NCBI RefSeq assembly: GCF_026151205.1
Contig: NC_087073.1
Location: forward strand, 10,300,411 to 10,364,410
Length of the DNA: 64,000 bases
Reading direction: 5' to 3'
Source of the DNA: Bolinopsis microptera
Lineage: Eukaryota; Ctenophora; Tentaculata; Lobata; Bolinopsidae
Made by a program: the position numbers and the translations under genes
In this document: in pieces, positions 22,561-35,100 of the stretch
How the letters are laid out: each line of letters opens with the position of its first letter
How positions within the stretch are numbered: the first letter of the stretch is position 1
The notes under the pieces: generated by a model
The model's database searches: none
What the model was told of the DNA's origin: nothing
The model's input: only the letters and a program-made list of their open reading frames with translations

Positions 22561-25500
22561 TTAACAACAAAACACCCTAAAATGCTTCTCTTTGAAGTTA
22601 TGGGAGAAAATGTGATTTTTTGACTTTGCAGATAAAAAATGACTTACTGGGTATTTCGGCCCAGGAAGGTCGTAGAGACTTTTCCGATACAACAAAATTT
22701 GCCTAGTAGTCACTAGTCATAATCATATTTATGTACAACTTATGAAGCAACTTATGAAGCAATATAGGTATGCTTTAAACGGTTTGGTCTTGACGCAGTT
22801 CATAATGTCCGCCTATGCCCAGTACAGACTCCTATCTTGTCCTTTTTGGATTCTATGAGACATAAGCGGATCGTGTCAGTGTCACCCGACCAAGATTATA
22901 GCCTAAGAGTCTGGTCCGTGATTTCTGCGATATAATTCAATCTATACTGGGCGGCGCTCAGCCTGTCAGTGTCATTCTGCCGAATTATCTCTATTCGGTC
23001 ATGTTTATGAAAATTATAGCGGATGATATTGCTCAAACAGAAGTAGTAGTACCACTGGTGATTCTGCACTGGTAAATAAACGGAAATATACCGGTTGGCG
23101 GTTAAGAAGGTAATATTCCTAAAAATTACCCTCTCTTCATCCAGTTATTTGCGTGCTAGTTACTAGATCGGCAACGATGACGAAGAGATAAGAAGAGATA
23201 AGAACAAGCAGACGTTACATGCAACATGTTGAGGGATGCTCGACATTTGGCACAGGCGATAGCATTTGGCAACCAACTTTAGACTATATATATGTGGTTA
23301 TGGATAATATTCATTGATCGGGGTTTTTAATCTTTTATGACATTGCGATACAATTTTTATACGTATTGACTTTTAGTCCTTTATCTTTTTGTTACGAATT
23401 CATCAAATCATTTTTCTAAGTCTTGGCTAATAGTAATTAAATCTCTAACTCAAAGCATCTCGCCGCGACAAATATCATTCAGCTGTAATTGTATCAGTTG
23501 TATCATGCCCACAGCCCATGGGTCTACTATTAGTAGTTTACTACTAAGTACTAGTAGTACTAATCTAAGATCAACTGTTCCACATGATCATATACAGCCT
23601 ATCAGCGTAGGTGAGATAAGCATGTTCGAGATAAACCCGATTAGATTGCACCTTGACCATTGACGTAATCATCTTTAAGCTTTCCCATTTAACATTTATA
23701 TTAATCAGCGAAAGGTAATTTTCTTTTCATAGCGTAGTTGGTCAAATACAGTTATATTTTCTGCGTCCCATAAAATATTGTATTTGTTGCTCAACTACTC
23801 CTACTATATACTCTAACAGGTCAAATACCTTTCAGAGTCGAAGTTGACTGCATTGAAAAACAACGCGATAACAGATAAAAACTCTCGTGATCGTAGTATT
23901 ACAGCGGCTCCTGAAATCAGAGTGTTTTATTTCATTGCCCTAGTTTTTATGCGAATTTTCCTGCTGGTGTTTCCGTGAATGTTCTATTTGCTCTATGAAG
24001 CTTTTGTTGGTATGTTTGCGCTTCTCTAGTTGTGGAATTTTCGAGTTAATATTTGAATCATACGATTACGAGCTTGTTACAATCATCACGTTACAATCAC
24101 CTCATCAATCTGACGAACAAGCATCCTACATAGTTAATAGTACATCAGCGATCAACCAACGAGGTCCGGGGATTGAAGCAATCGCCAATCGATTGTGGTG
24201 CGACAAGGCACTTTCTATATTTAGTAACGTGATTGTTACACGCTCTGATACTTAATCCTTTAATACGACATACGTTGTTGTAACAAGCTCGGATGGTTGG
24301 TCCTTTGGTCGATACGTCACGATTGCTACAAGCTATTATGTCTTTTCCTCTTATTGCTAGTTGGCAGTTGCTGCTTGCTTCATGCTGGCCCCCAAAACTC
24401 ATAGTCCCTTGAGTAGGTCGTTACAACAGCACGCGGCCATTTTAGCGCGCATCACGTGACACTGAATACCACGTGCACACGACCATTGCAGCTGAAATAG
24501 TAACCACATTGCGCGCTTACATTTCCAGTTTGTAGCTGTACACTGCAAGTACATTTTAAGTGTAATACACTGAAACCTCCTGCTTCGTTGCAAATGTAAC
24601 GTTGTTATTGAGTTGTTGCGACATGTTCTCCAAGTTCTTTGCTTTAGTCTGCTATTTTTATCTCAGCTACAGTCTACACTGTGTACCTCAGTCGTTCTGG
24701 ACGGACCAGAATTAATTACCAGTACTAATATCATTGATCTTGACACTTTCCGACCGGATTGTTTATAAGATCACGGTCCTTTTCATCAATTCAATTTTAT
24801 CCCGATACTCATTTTCATTGTCATTAGTGACTTTCTTTAGTTTCAATAACCAATGTTAAAGTTTCTTATTCGGTGTTCGCCTGCGACGGATCGAGATCTT
24901 ATTTTTTAAAGGGGTGGGTTAGATCGAGGCGATTGCATTATTAGAGAAATTTGTTCACCCTAGGACCAGGATGTCTACTCATTTTGTTACTTATACAATA
25001 TTTATTTCTGAGGTCAACATATTGTTATTAAATCTTTAGTCTATATTGTTAAATTTGAGCAAAGTTCAAGCTGGGCACAATAATTTTGTAGTTAACATTA
25101 AAAAGTTTGGGGGAAATAACCGTCTTGCACACTCCCGACCACTGTCCACTTTAACTCATTTTTTTCATAGAGTGATGGAAAAAATTACATTTGAAGCACA
25201 AAGAAGCTGTGTTTAAATATTCAAAAAACTTTCGTCCTCCACCCTTGCTCGACGTTGCACACCTCTCGTGAACGCGATCAAAAGGGGTTGCAGCGTGTGT
25301 CAACTCCACCCCTGGCCACTCCCTCGTACAGAATGTTACTATAAATAGTAACATAACGTACTGGTTTAACATATACAGTATTTACATCTACAATGCTTAC
25401 ATTTTTTCGTAAGTGCTATACTTACTAAAGTAATGAATCATAAATAATAAACTCTTCCAGTTTCGAGGATTCAAAATGCCCAGCTTATACGATGTCGGGA

Positions 25501-25647
25501 TTGTCGTATAAGGGGTAATTTCCAAGAGTGTCTGATTATTATGTCCTTTGAATGTATAATATTATTTACATGCTCGGGAGGAAAGCAGGTACTTGTTCCA
25601 AATTTCATACACACGTAGAAATTTTAATGCGGTGACACCTGCAATGA
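22561..25647. other. Intergenic; partial MITE only
   Basis: At about 22945-23025 lies a degraded copy of the TTACTGGGC...GCCTGTCATTCCGCC small-element family found at 52-54 kb. At 24190-24340 there are imperfect repeats of a TTGTTACA/ACAAGCT type. No exon is supported. Confidence 0.4.
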
Positions 25648-25908
25648 AGATTAGATTAGATTAAGAATAATAACATAAACATCATCACTAGTTTTAAACA
25701 TTCTTTCTGATTTCCTCATTATCAGAACTGTGAAAATTTCACAGCCTTCGTCATTAAAAAACAAACAAATTCTATAACTAACATAATTGTCATAATTTAT
25801 TTACATATAGTACGTAGAAATTAAATTAATGAGTTTTTTTTTTAAAGTTTTAAAAGTTACGTAAAAACCGTTAATAAAAAAATAAAATAAAATAAAAACA
25901 AATTCATG
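25648..25908 (-). mobile_element. LINE 3' tail, copy 1
   Basis: The minus strand runs through about 260 bases of non-coding sequence nearly identical to 56985-57206 and ends in CTTAATCTAATCTAATCTT, a short tandem tail like those ending CR1/L2-type LINEs. It is a severely 5'-truncated insertion. The source element is not in the window. Confidence 0.6.
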
Positions 25909-26695
25909 AGATATTTATTCCTTTCTCTTGGCAACACACGGATTTTTATATAAATATGAATGAATCACAAACGAATTTACTTGCGGGACTAAAGAAAATA
26001 TTAGAAGAGATCTAAAAATGCTGTAACAGACTTATCTATTGGAAAATGTCTATGAAATAGCAATTTTCATTCCATCTGTACATAAACATACACTATCGAT
26101 CAAGAATAATAATAACATAAATGAGTGTAAGGAAATATCACGTATTTAGTTATAGGTACACCCCGGCTCAATTTACTGTAACACGCCGGTAATCGTTAAT
26201 GACTGGTGCCCTCCACGCCGGGCAAGAGACAGGCACGTAGTGCTGCACGCCGGATCGCTCCTGAAAACAGCAGCCTCTGATGCAGCAAGCCTGAGCGGCA
26301 TGATTTATACCTGTAAATGCATACGAACTCTTCAAACAGGCTATTTTCTTGATAATCATGCGTTAGACCGTCCAATCTCTTAGTTTTTAGCCTTAAAACA
26401 CGTCGATTGGCAGCTAGTTTCATATGTACTACTTTTCCGCTGTGTTGTATAATTGTCGTACTGTTCACCATGTACATTGTTGTAAACTTTACTATACATT
26501 TCTGCGTCTTCCAAAAGTTCATAATTCTTAAGTTATTTGCTTTTGTATTTACTATGTTACTATACCCTTCAGCTGCAGCCTACTTTCTGGAAGTAGGCTG
26601 GCAGTTCAATCATCTGCTCCTTTGTTCTGCTAGTGTAGTTGTTGAAACTTTGTACATGACAATTACTCGATTACAGTTAATGATCAGATGATGCA
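25909..26695 (+). promoter_or_regulatory. Upstream region of the fatty acid synthase gene
   Basis: The last stretch before the FAS start. Several out-of-frame ATGs lie just before it (for example 26680 and 26690), giving very short upstream frames. Promoter elements could not be fixed, and a non-coding first exon may lie here or farther left. Confidence 0.3.
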
Positions 26696-29114
26696 ATGAG
26701 TGAGGGTAAAGGCATAGTAATCTCAGGGCTTTCGGGCCGCTTTCCTAATTCTAACAATGTGGATGAGTTTTGGGACAACCTTGTTGCTGGTAAGTTCTTA
26801 AATGTGCACAATTTAAATTGTACAATGCATGAATGCACATTGATCATCCAATGAAGATGTTTCATTGCTTCCGAAGCAGTTATGATTCACATACCATTAA
26901 TAAACTATTTTAATTTGGCGCATTTCAAAAAATGTTGGCATTTAGTAGTTATCAAACGAATCATGTACCTACTACATACTGGCTCACTAGGCTTACACCG
27001 GGCATTGTTCGTTTAACTAAATGATAAACCCATTGTTTCGCAGGAACGGACATGATCACTGATGAGCCGAGAAGGTGGCCTGCTGGAATATTTGGTCTGC
27101 CGGAGAGAGCTGGACTTCTCCACGACATAGATTCCTTTGATGCCTCCTTCTTCGGGGTCAGTGCCAAGCAGGCCCATCAGATGGATCCTCAGCTCAGAAT
27201 TTTACTGGAAGTTGCTTACGAAGCAATACTTGACTCAGGTTAGAAATAAGGATTATCTACATATTTGAATTTATAATTATCATATTATGGGGTTTCTAAT
27301 AGCATTACAAATATATCAAGGTGTGACTACGAAGCCCCTCCAGTAAATTTTAAACCCTGACTTCAAACCCTAATTACACGAGATGTTATAGGATGATTCC
27401 AAATTGGTAGCCAAATTAATATCTGGTTAATGATTCCCTGATTATGATAGCCCCCATACATAGTACTATTCTGTTAGGATAACTACCCGACTATTTTATT
27501 CCAGGATACCACCCGAGCGAGCTAAAAGGTAAGAAGATAGGTGTGTATGTAGGCGGATCCTCCTCTGAAGCTTACGATGCGTGGTCATCAAACGCTGACG
27601 CCCAAACAGGATATGGTTTACTCGGCTGCTGCCGGTGCATGCTTGCTAACAGAGTAGCCTTCACTTTCGACTTCAGAGGACCCAGTTATACTCTGGACAC
27701 TGCCTGCAGTTCCTCCATGTTCGCTCTGGATGCTGCTTTCAAAAGTATCCAGCTTGGAGAGTGTGACATGGCTCTGGTGGCGGGGGTTAACCTTCTGTTA
27801 AAACCTAATTGTTCCCTAGACTTCCACAGACTTTCTATGCTTTCCCACGATGGCTCTTGTAAGGTATGTGCCATATGGTTCAGACTTGGGAACAAGCCAG
27901 TTTCAAAGTTTTAATACGAATACTTACGCTATGGAAATTTATTGACAGATATGCTGGTCGTTGAGTAGGGGGTTTTTGTGATGTCCTAACTAACTTTCCT
28001 TTTTCATAGACTGACTCACCCGTTTCAGGTATTTGATGAAGGAGCTAACGGATATGTTAGAGCTGAGACAGTTTCTGCAGTAGTTTTATGTAGGGAAAAT
28101 CTCTCCAGAAGAGCCTATGCGAGAATTCTTGGCACCCGAACAAACACTGATGGGTCAGTCCTTAACCTGAATTTAGGGCAATTTTTCACCGTCCTTAGTC
28201 CTTATCCTGAATCGTGGGCTCTTTTTTACTGCCCTGAACTTATGCTCATGTAGTTCTAACCAATTTTCAAGGGAGAACCACACCCTCCCTATGTCAAATA
28301 ATTGATTCTTATAAGTTATAATAATATTTACATTCTAAACCTGTGTAGTTACAAGAGTACTGGGATAACGTATCCGAACCATGAGATACAGGCTGAGTTG
28401 CTGAGCGACCTGTACGAGGCAGCTGGGGTTTCGCCTGACGATGTGTACTATCTTGAAATGCACGGGACTGGAACTCAGGTGACATTCTTTACTTGAAATT
28501 CTTGTCTTTCTGCCGAATTTCAAAATATTTTGAGTATTGCACGCACCGAAAGTAGATACATATAAACTATGTTGTTTTCCATCCCAGGCTGGTGATACAC
28601 AAGAGATGTTGGGAGTTGAGAAGTATTTCCTGGATAATGGGGCCCGATCCTCTGACGCCCCTCTTTATGTTGGCAGTGTTAAGAGCAACATGGGCCACAG
28701 TGAGCCTAGTAGTGGGGTGGCAGCCCTTACTAAGATACTCCTGTCATACCACTACAAGAAGATACCAGCCAACATCAACTTCAACAAACCCAACTCTAAG
28801 GTTTCTTTTATTTAATTAAGGGATTCGTTCATTTTTGGGATTTAGCCATGAACTTGGTCATTAAATTTTGAAACGAGACAGGTGGAGTAAAATAGGGTTT
28901 CTATCCTGGCGGAGCAGGTTTAATTAACGTGTCAATATCAAATAGTTAAAGTTTATCGAATGTTTAAATATTAAATATGCACTTTTCCTAGTTGAAGCCA
29001 CTCGTTGATGGAACTGTTGTACCTGTCACATCGCATTTAGAGCTACGATCGGGGGATATCATCGGAATTAACTCATTTGGATTCGGTGGAGCTAATGCTC
29101 ATGTCATTTTACAG
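26696..29114 (+). CDS. FASN: FAS block 1: ketoacyl synthase (exons 26696-26789, 27044-27238, 27505-27863, 28029-28153, 28349-28478, 28588-28800, 28992-29114)
   Basis: Ketoacyl synthase condenses acyl and malonyl units. The nucleophile Cys is in DTACSSS (residue about 164, codon 27705-27707). The two His are in LEMHGTGTQ (exon 5) and [11 protein letters not shown] (exon 6), and the domain closes with [14 protein letters not shown] in exon 7. All catalytic residues are present. Exon phases are 1, 1, 0, 2, 0, 0, 0. Confidence 0.93.
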
Positions 29115-32100
29115 GTTAATAACTTGATTACGGGAAACATTTCAAATTCATAGAATTTGAAGTTTTGAAATCTCTGAGAATATTTTAAGTTTCCGAGAAT
29201 TCTTAGTCTAGTATTATATTAATAGTTAAGTTAATAAAAAGTTAATAAAAATATGAATAGTTAAGTTAATAAAAGGCTGAATCTAACTCGCAAAACCCCA
29301 GGGAGTATCGGGAGATGAGCCACGACCTGTAAACTCGGAGATTCCCATCCTTGTTCCGTATTATAATCGGAGACCAGAACAAACCCAGTCAGCGCTGTGT
29401 CAGATTAGAGATGAGCACGTTACCCATGACAAACTCAGCTACCTTCACATGATATCTCAGGTTAGCGAGCTTTTATCTATGTTTCTGTGAAAAAAGAACA
29501 GCTTATTTCACACTTGGCAGTCTAGTGCAGTTTAGAGAATCCTATGTAGACAATAAGTTTGATTTATTCAGGGTTCTGCTGCAACAAATGTTACAAGAGG
29601 ATTTGTTATTTTAAACGGAGTAAAGAAAGAACCAATAGTAGCTGAGAGTAGCCCTGCAGCAGAGAAACGGCCCTTGTGGTTCGTAATGACTGGTATGGGG
29701 GCACAGTGGCACGAGATGGGAAAAGACATGCTCAAATACGAAACATTTAGACGGTACGTAAAATGTGAACTGGTAAAATACTTATTAATGGTGTTCAAAT
29801 AGCAAGGTCAATTTACTGGCTATTTGGTAAAGTTATTGAGATTTTACAAATAATACTTCAGGTCAATAGAAGAGTGTTCCGGAGCGCTAGCCTCTGTTCC
29901 AGGATGTACAATAGACCTACACCACCTGCTCACCTCCCCCGCAGCCGAGCTGCAGAGTGCAGAGAACGCATTTGTCGGGCTGTGCGCAGTCAGATAGGTC
30001 TGGTGGACCTGCTGTGCGAGTTTGGGTTGAAGCCTGATGGGCTTTTGGGGCACAGTGTAGGGGAACTGGTGTGTGGGTACGCTGACGGCTGTTTGGATGC
30101 CGGACAAACCATCTTAGCTAGTTACTTCAGAGGTACTTCTTACTTTAGTAATGTGAACAAGCTCTCACAAGGAAACATCTCCTAATTGTTAAAATCATCA
30201 GATTGTTAGATCATCAGTTTATTGGATATTTTAATGCTTATTAAAAAGGAGCTTTAACATTATGCACGCAGGAAAGTGTATTAAAGATGCAGGATTAAAA
30301 GAAGGAGGAATGGCAGCTGTAGGCTTGACTTGGAGTGAAGCAGCAAGTGCTTGTCCTTCTGGAGTTGTTCCTGCTTGTCACAATGCTGAGGTGAGTTTTA
30401 GTACCGCTAGCGTTTTGTTGATATTGTGGTAAATTTATTGGGGTACAAGTTTGGAATACATAATATTTATACTAAAAAGGTAAGTTATGTACACTGTACA
30501 GAGTACAGGTTCCTAAAATAAAATGTTTTGATCTATCATGCTAAGAATATTACAATATTTTCGAATCAAAATGAAAAGTTGGCGTTGAAACCAAGTTATA
30601 TGTACATTGAATTAATTTGCAGGACTCGGTAACGATTTCTGGAGACAAACAAAAAGTTTCAGACCTTGTCCAAAAGCTGGCAGATGATGGAGTGTTTGCT
30701 AAAAATGTCAATTCATGTGGTGTAGCTTTCCATTCTCCTTGTCTCGCTCCTGTTGGACCACAATTGGAAGAATGCTTGAAACCAGTCATTCCTCACCCGA
30801 AACTCAGATCTCAAGGTACGTTCGATAAATAAATAACAATATTCGTGTTTTTATCCAGTTATTTCCATTGTTTGAAGTCACTCCGCTCTCAGACAGGAGA
30901 GCATCTTATCTTATAAATATTTACGGAAGAAGCTCTAGGAGTAGGAGATGTTTTGCTCGGGTCGATACTTCCAACTCGACTTCTAGCATCTAAACTGGTG
31001 TTAGAGTAGTGCTGAATGATAGGCTGACCTTTGCTGAACCCGCTCTGGACCCAGTCTCTGTAGCCCTGCATCCTGCTGTAGTACACCATGGGGCTGAGGT
31101 AGGCGTTCAGGACCACCATCTGGACTGCTGAGATGTTCCAAGTGTAGAACTTCATGAAGATGTTCTGATACCGGGGGTGTGAGTAATTGTGCATGTTTTC
31201 ATAGTCTACGATCCAAAGGAGCATGTTGATACACTGCGGCAGGTTACAAATGAGGAATATTCCAGTTACTATAGTGATTGTTACAGAAGCCTGTTTCTTG
31301 TTTGATTGTCTTCCAGTCGTAGCGATTATATTAGTCTTTCCCAGTTTATAAACAGAACTTATAAAGCTCACTATGATGATAAACGATGGAATCCCAATCT
31401 CCAGTTCATACAACTGATCATCAATTTTGCCGTAAATCTTCTTGATGCCCAAGTCCTCGTAGCAATAGGCGTCAAAAGTGTCATACACGTGTATTTGCTT
31501 GGAGCTCAAGATCGCATACTGCAACACCAGGAATAGCACATAACCTCTGAAAGCCCACACTACGGGCTCCTTAGTTGGAGTCGTGAAAGGAAAGCAAATG
31601 ACAATAGCTCTGGATAAAGCAAGCAGCAGGACCAGGAAGATAGCTAACAACTGCAGGGCTCTGAAGACGATCCTCCAGGCAATACAGAAGTGAATGTTGC
31701 CAAAGAGGAGGGGATCACGTCCCCACCACATGCTTAACATGACAGGGAGGTGAGTCAGACAGGTGAGCAGATCCACTACACAGATCCGTCTGTAGAGCTG
31801 GGTGGGCAGGTCCCTACTTTTACACAGCACGTTGAAGTAGTAGATGGAGAGAATGTTAGCTGGAACTCCAAACAACAGGCCTGTTAGCAGGTTCATCGAG
31901 ATGAGCTTGTCTAGATGTGATACGATGGTTGGGATCTCGTCTAGTTCTGCAGACACGTTGGCCATGTGGTCAAACATAATGGAGCTAGTAAGATTATAAA
32001 GTAAGTCAGAGGAATGGTTATAAAGTTACTCAGAGGAAAACGGAAAACCAATATCCAATTATGAATTGCGGAGATTTGTCATGCATTAGTCTTTGGTAAG

Positions 32101-35100
32101 GAGTAACGAAAGGATGAATTTTATATTAAGTAATATAATAAAGTAATAACGGTATTAGATTGATTAAAATTTATAAAATCGTGACTTCAATCAAGAAATC
32201 AAAGAGCATTGCATTAACGGATGATGGGGGTTACTCACTAGAGAAAATAATTCTTAAACAACGCACAAATACCATTACATAATTGGGGGGAAAAACTAAT
32301 CAAATGAGACAATTTGGAAAATCTCTGTACCCTGATTTTCGTAATCGAACAGGGGAAAAATAGATAAAATCGACATTCCATCAATCTGTCAAAATACGTT
32401 GACAAATTTAGGAATATAAATTTTCCCATCAATATCGGATATCCCACCTATTACAGTACTACACAAGACAAATATCGTGCACTGACAAACAGCTCACTAA
32501 ACTCTTTAGTTAAACTTATTAATATACTGGAGGTAACAGTAGGAAGGAACTAATGAGAAGAACGGGCTGAATTTACCTCTGGAATTTTCATTTTGCGTTG
32601 GTGTACCCGTTTGTCACATCATTACCATATATTATGTTTTATTTTATTCCTATTTATATAAATTAGAGTCAGGAACACTGTGCTGGCTTCCCAAAATGAC
32701 AACTTTTTGCGGACGTTAGGTGCTTTGAAGTTCTTATAAATATGCGGTCAAATTGTGGATTGTGGTACCCGGCACCATTACACGGCACCATTGTGGTACC
32801 CGGTCACCATTGTGGTACCCGGGCAGTAGGCACCATGCCTATGGAGAGTGATGCTTAGGATAATAATTACAATAATAATTAGGATAGTTCTTTACTCCCC
32901 GAAATTAGTAATAATAAGACTATCGCATTTGGTGCGTCATTGACTCATGTGATCTTGTCATGGTTAATAGAGAGTCTTGATATCACGTAATTTAGAGTCT
33001 AGATCCAAATATTATAATCATTTTGATGACAAAAGCTGGATAATGAACAAACAAATGAGTTCTAGCTGATCCTTGAACAGAAACTTTAGGAAACTAACAA
33101 CTGTGCAATTACGATCATAATAAATCCTTTGTTACTTGAAAGGCCATACTAGAAACCCTTAACCTTTGATGCTAATATGCTAGCCTACTTTGAACTGAAG
33201 AAGCTAGATAAGAAGAGCAGCACAATTGATAACAACAACAGGGCGATAAGAGCCCACAACATATTGTATGTGTATACTTTAATGGCTAAGGTTATACCCT
33301 ACACGTCACGACTCGTGTGGTCATGTAATCATGATGTGCATTTGTCCCCAAAACAGCAACCTTAATATATACTAGAGTAAGTCGTCTCGTTGACACCAAG
33401 TTTAAACACGAGTTACTCAGGAGCAAACTTTTGTAAGCCTAAGTCTTTAAATTAACAACTAGAAATAGTAAGCAGAAGAACTCATCAATGAGAACAACTG
33501 CTGAATTTCAGTAACAACTGATCTAAAACGAGAAGAGGAGGCTAACAAAGCGACATTTAAGGCAACAATAATTGACTGATTGAAAGATTGGGCGGCATTG
33601 TTTCACTCAATTGTGGTGAATTCCAGGAATAACAATGGTTACTTATGTTTCTCAGACAATTTTACCTTGTTTGACGAACTAAAACTCTGTAGCAACCGAG
33701 AAAATTGTTTAAAAGATTAGAAGATTAGAAAATTAGATAATTATAAGATTAAGAGATTATAAGATTAGAAGATTAGAAGTTTAGAAGAAAGCGTTTCACT
33801 TATTATAAGTCAATTTGTGGGTGCACACATTTCGGCAATTCTTTTAGCCAAAGAAAATAATAAAGCTGTATTTCACAGACTGTCTGCGATGACCAACATG
33901 TCTCCCCTACTAACTGCTTGCTCAGCGAATATCCTAGCGAATAGTCTAGAATTCTCTATTCTACAATTAGGTTCATAGAAAAGCATTGCGCTTTATCAAG
34001 ACCATTATAAAAGTCATTCGACCGATCACTCTGAGCTTGATTTAGTCTTTATTCAAGACGTCTTCACCATGATTACAGGGGAAAGCTAATGTCAAGAATG
34101 GGTCTAAATTTATAAAATTAGAATAAAATTGTCATCCTAAGGTGATCTGACAGATCATTAGAGGTTTACTGGCGTCGGCAAATAACAACGTACGATAGGT
34201 TTGCAAATATGTGGTTTAAAACTTGGGTTGCGGTAGGATTACCGTCTAGAGGCCTGAAGAACATCTAGAAAAGAATCTTAGGTATGCAATTCCATCATGA
34301 TCAAATAAAGGAGATTTTGTGTGACGAATTACATATTGTTTGATATCAAAAGCTGGTCAGTAAAAGCACAAACAAGCTGTAATCGATGCTTAAACAGAAA
34401 CATAAGGCAAATTACCACTGAGCATTCATGAGCAATGGGTACACAAAAACATTTCAGGGGCCTACAAATTGTAAGGTTATGCCAGAGGTAATGATTCGAT
34501 AATGAGCTCGTCAGTAGGGCCACTTTCTAATAAACCCATTGTAACGCCATTACGCCATATGAACTGTAACGGCTCGATGTGCATACCATATAATACCACG
34601 TAATCATGATGTGTACCTGAACACCTAAAGATAGCATCCCTGTCAAATACGAAGATAATAGCATCGGTCTGCTGGTGATAATATACAAAACATCCTGTCC
34701 CTATGGGAATGACATGGTCTAGACTAAAGGCTCGGCAACAGCCATTATTCATTATATAAATACTCAGTAAACATATATATATATTACCAACTAACTAACT
34801 GTTAAACAGTGGGATGGTCGAGAATGTTCGGCTTATAAAAACATATAAAAAGCTAAGTGTTTCACTTTCCCGTGTCATGCCAGAAGATGGTCACAAAATG
34901 AGGCAAAAATAGCGGATTATTATTTTAACTTGTGACAGCAGACGTTTAACCATGTGCCTGAGAAAATTGCCATAGTATTTAACAGAGGAACCCTTGCAAA
35001 AACGCGGTAGTAGCACTTCCTTTTCAGAAACAAAAGCAAATCTCAAGAAGATAAACGTACAAATATGGATTATGGCATTGATTATAATGTTGAAGGGTTG

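Noticed and set aside
24145-24402. Minus-strand frame with internal repeats as a small repeat protein
   Set aside because: Short, no start context or splice sites, and the repeats are degenerate DNA-level repeats.
26196-26522. 108-residue minus-strand frame upstream of FAS
   Set aside because: No domain, biased composition and no splice support; probably chance.
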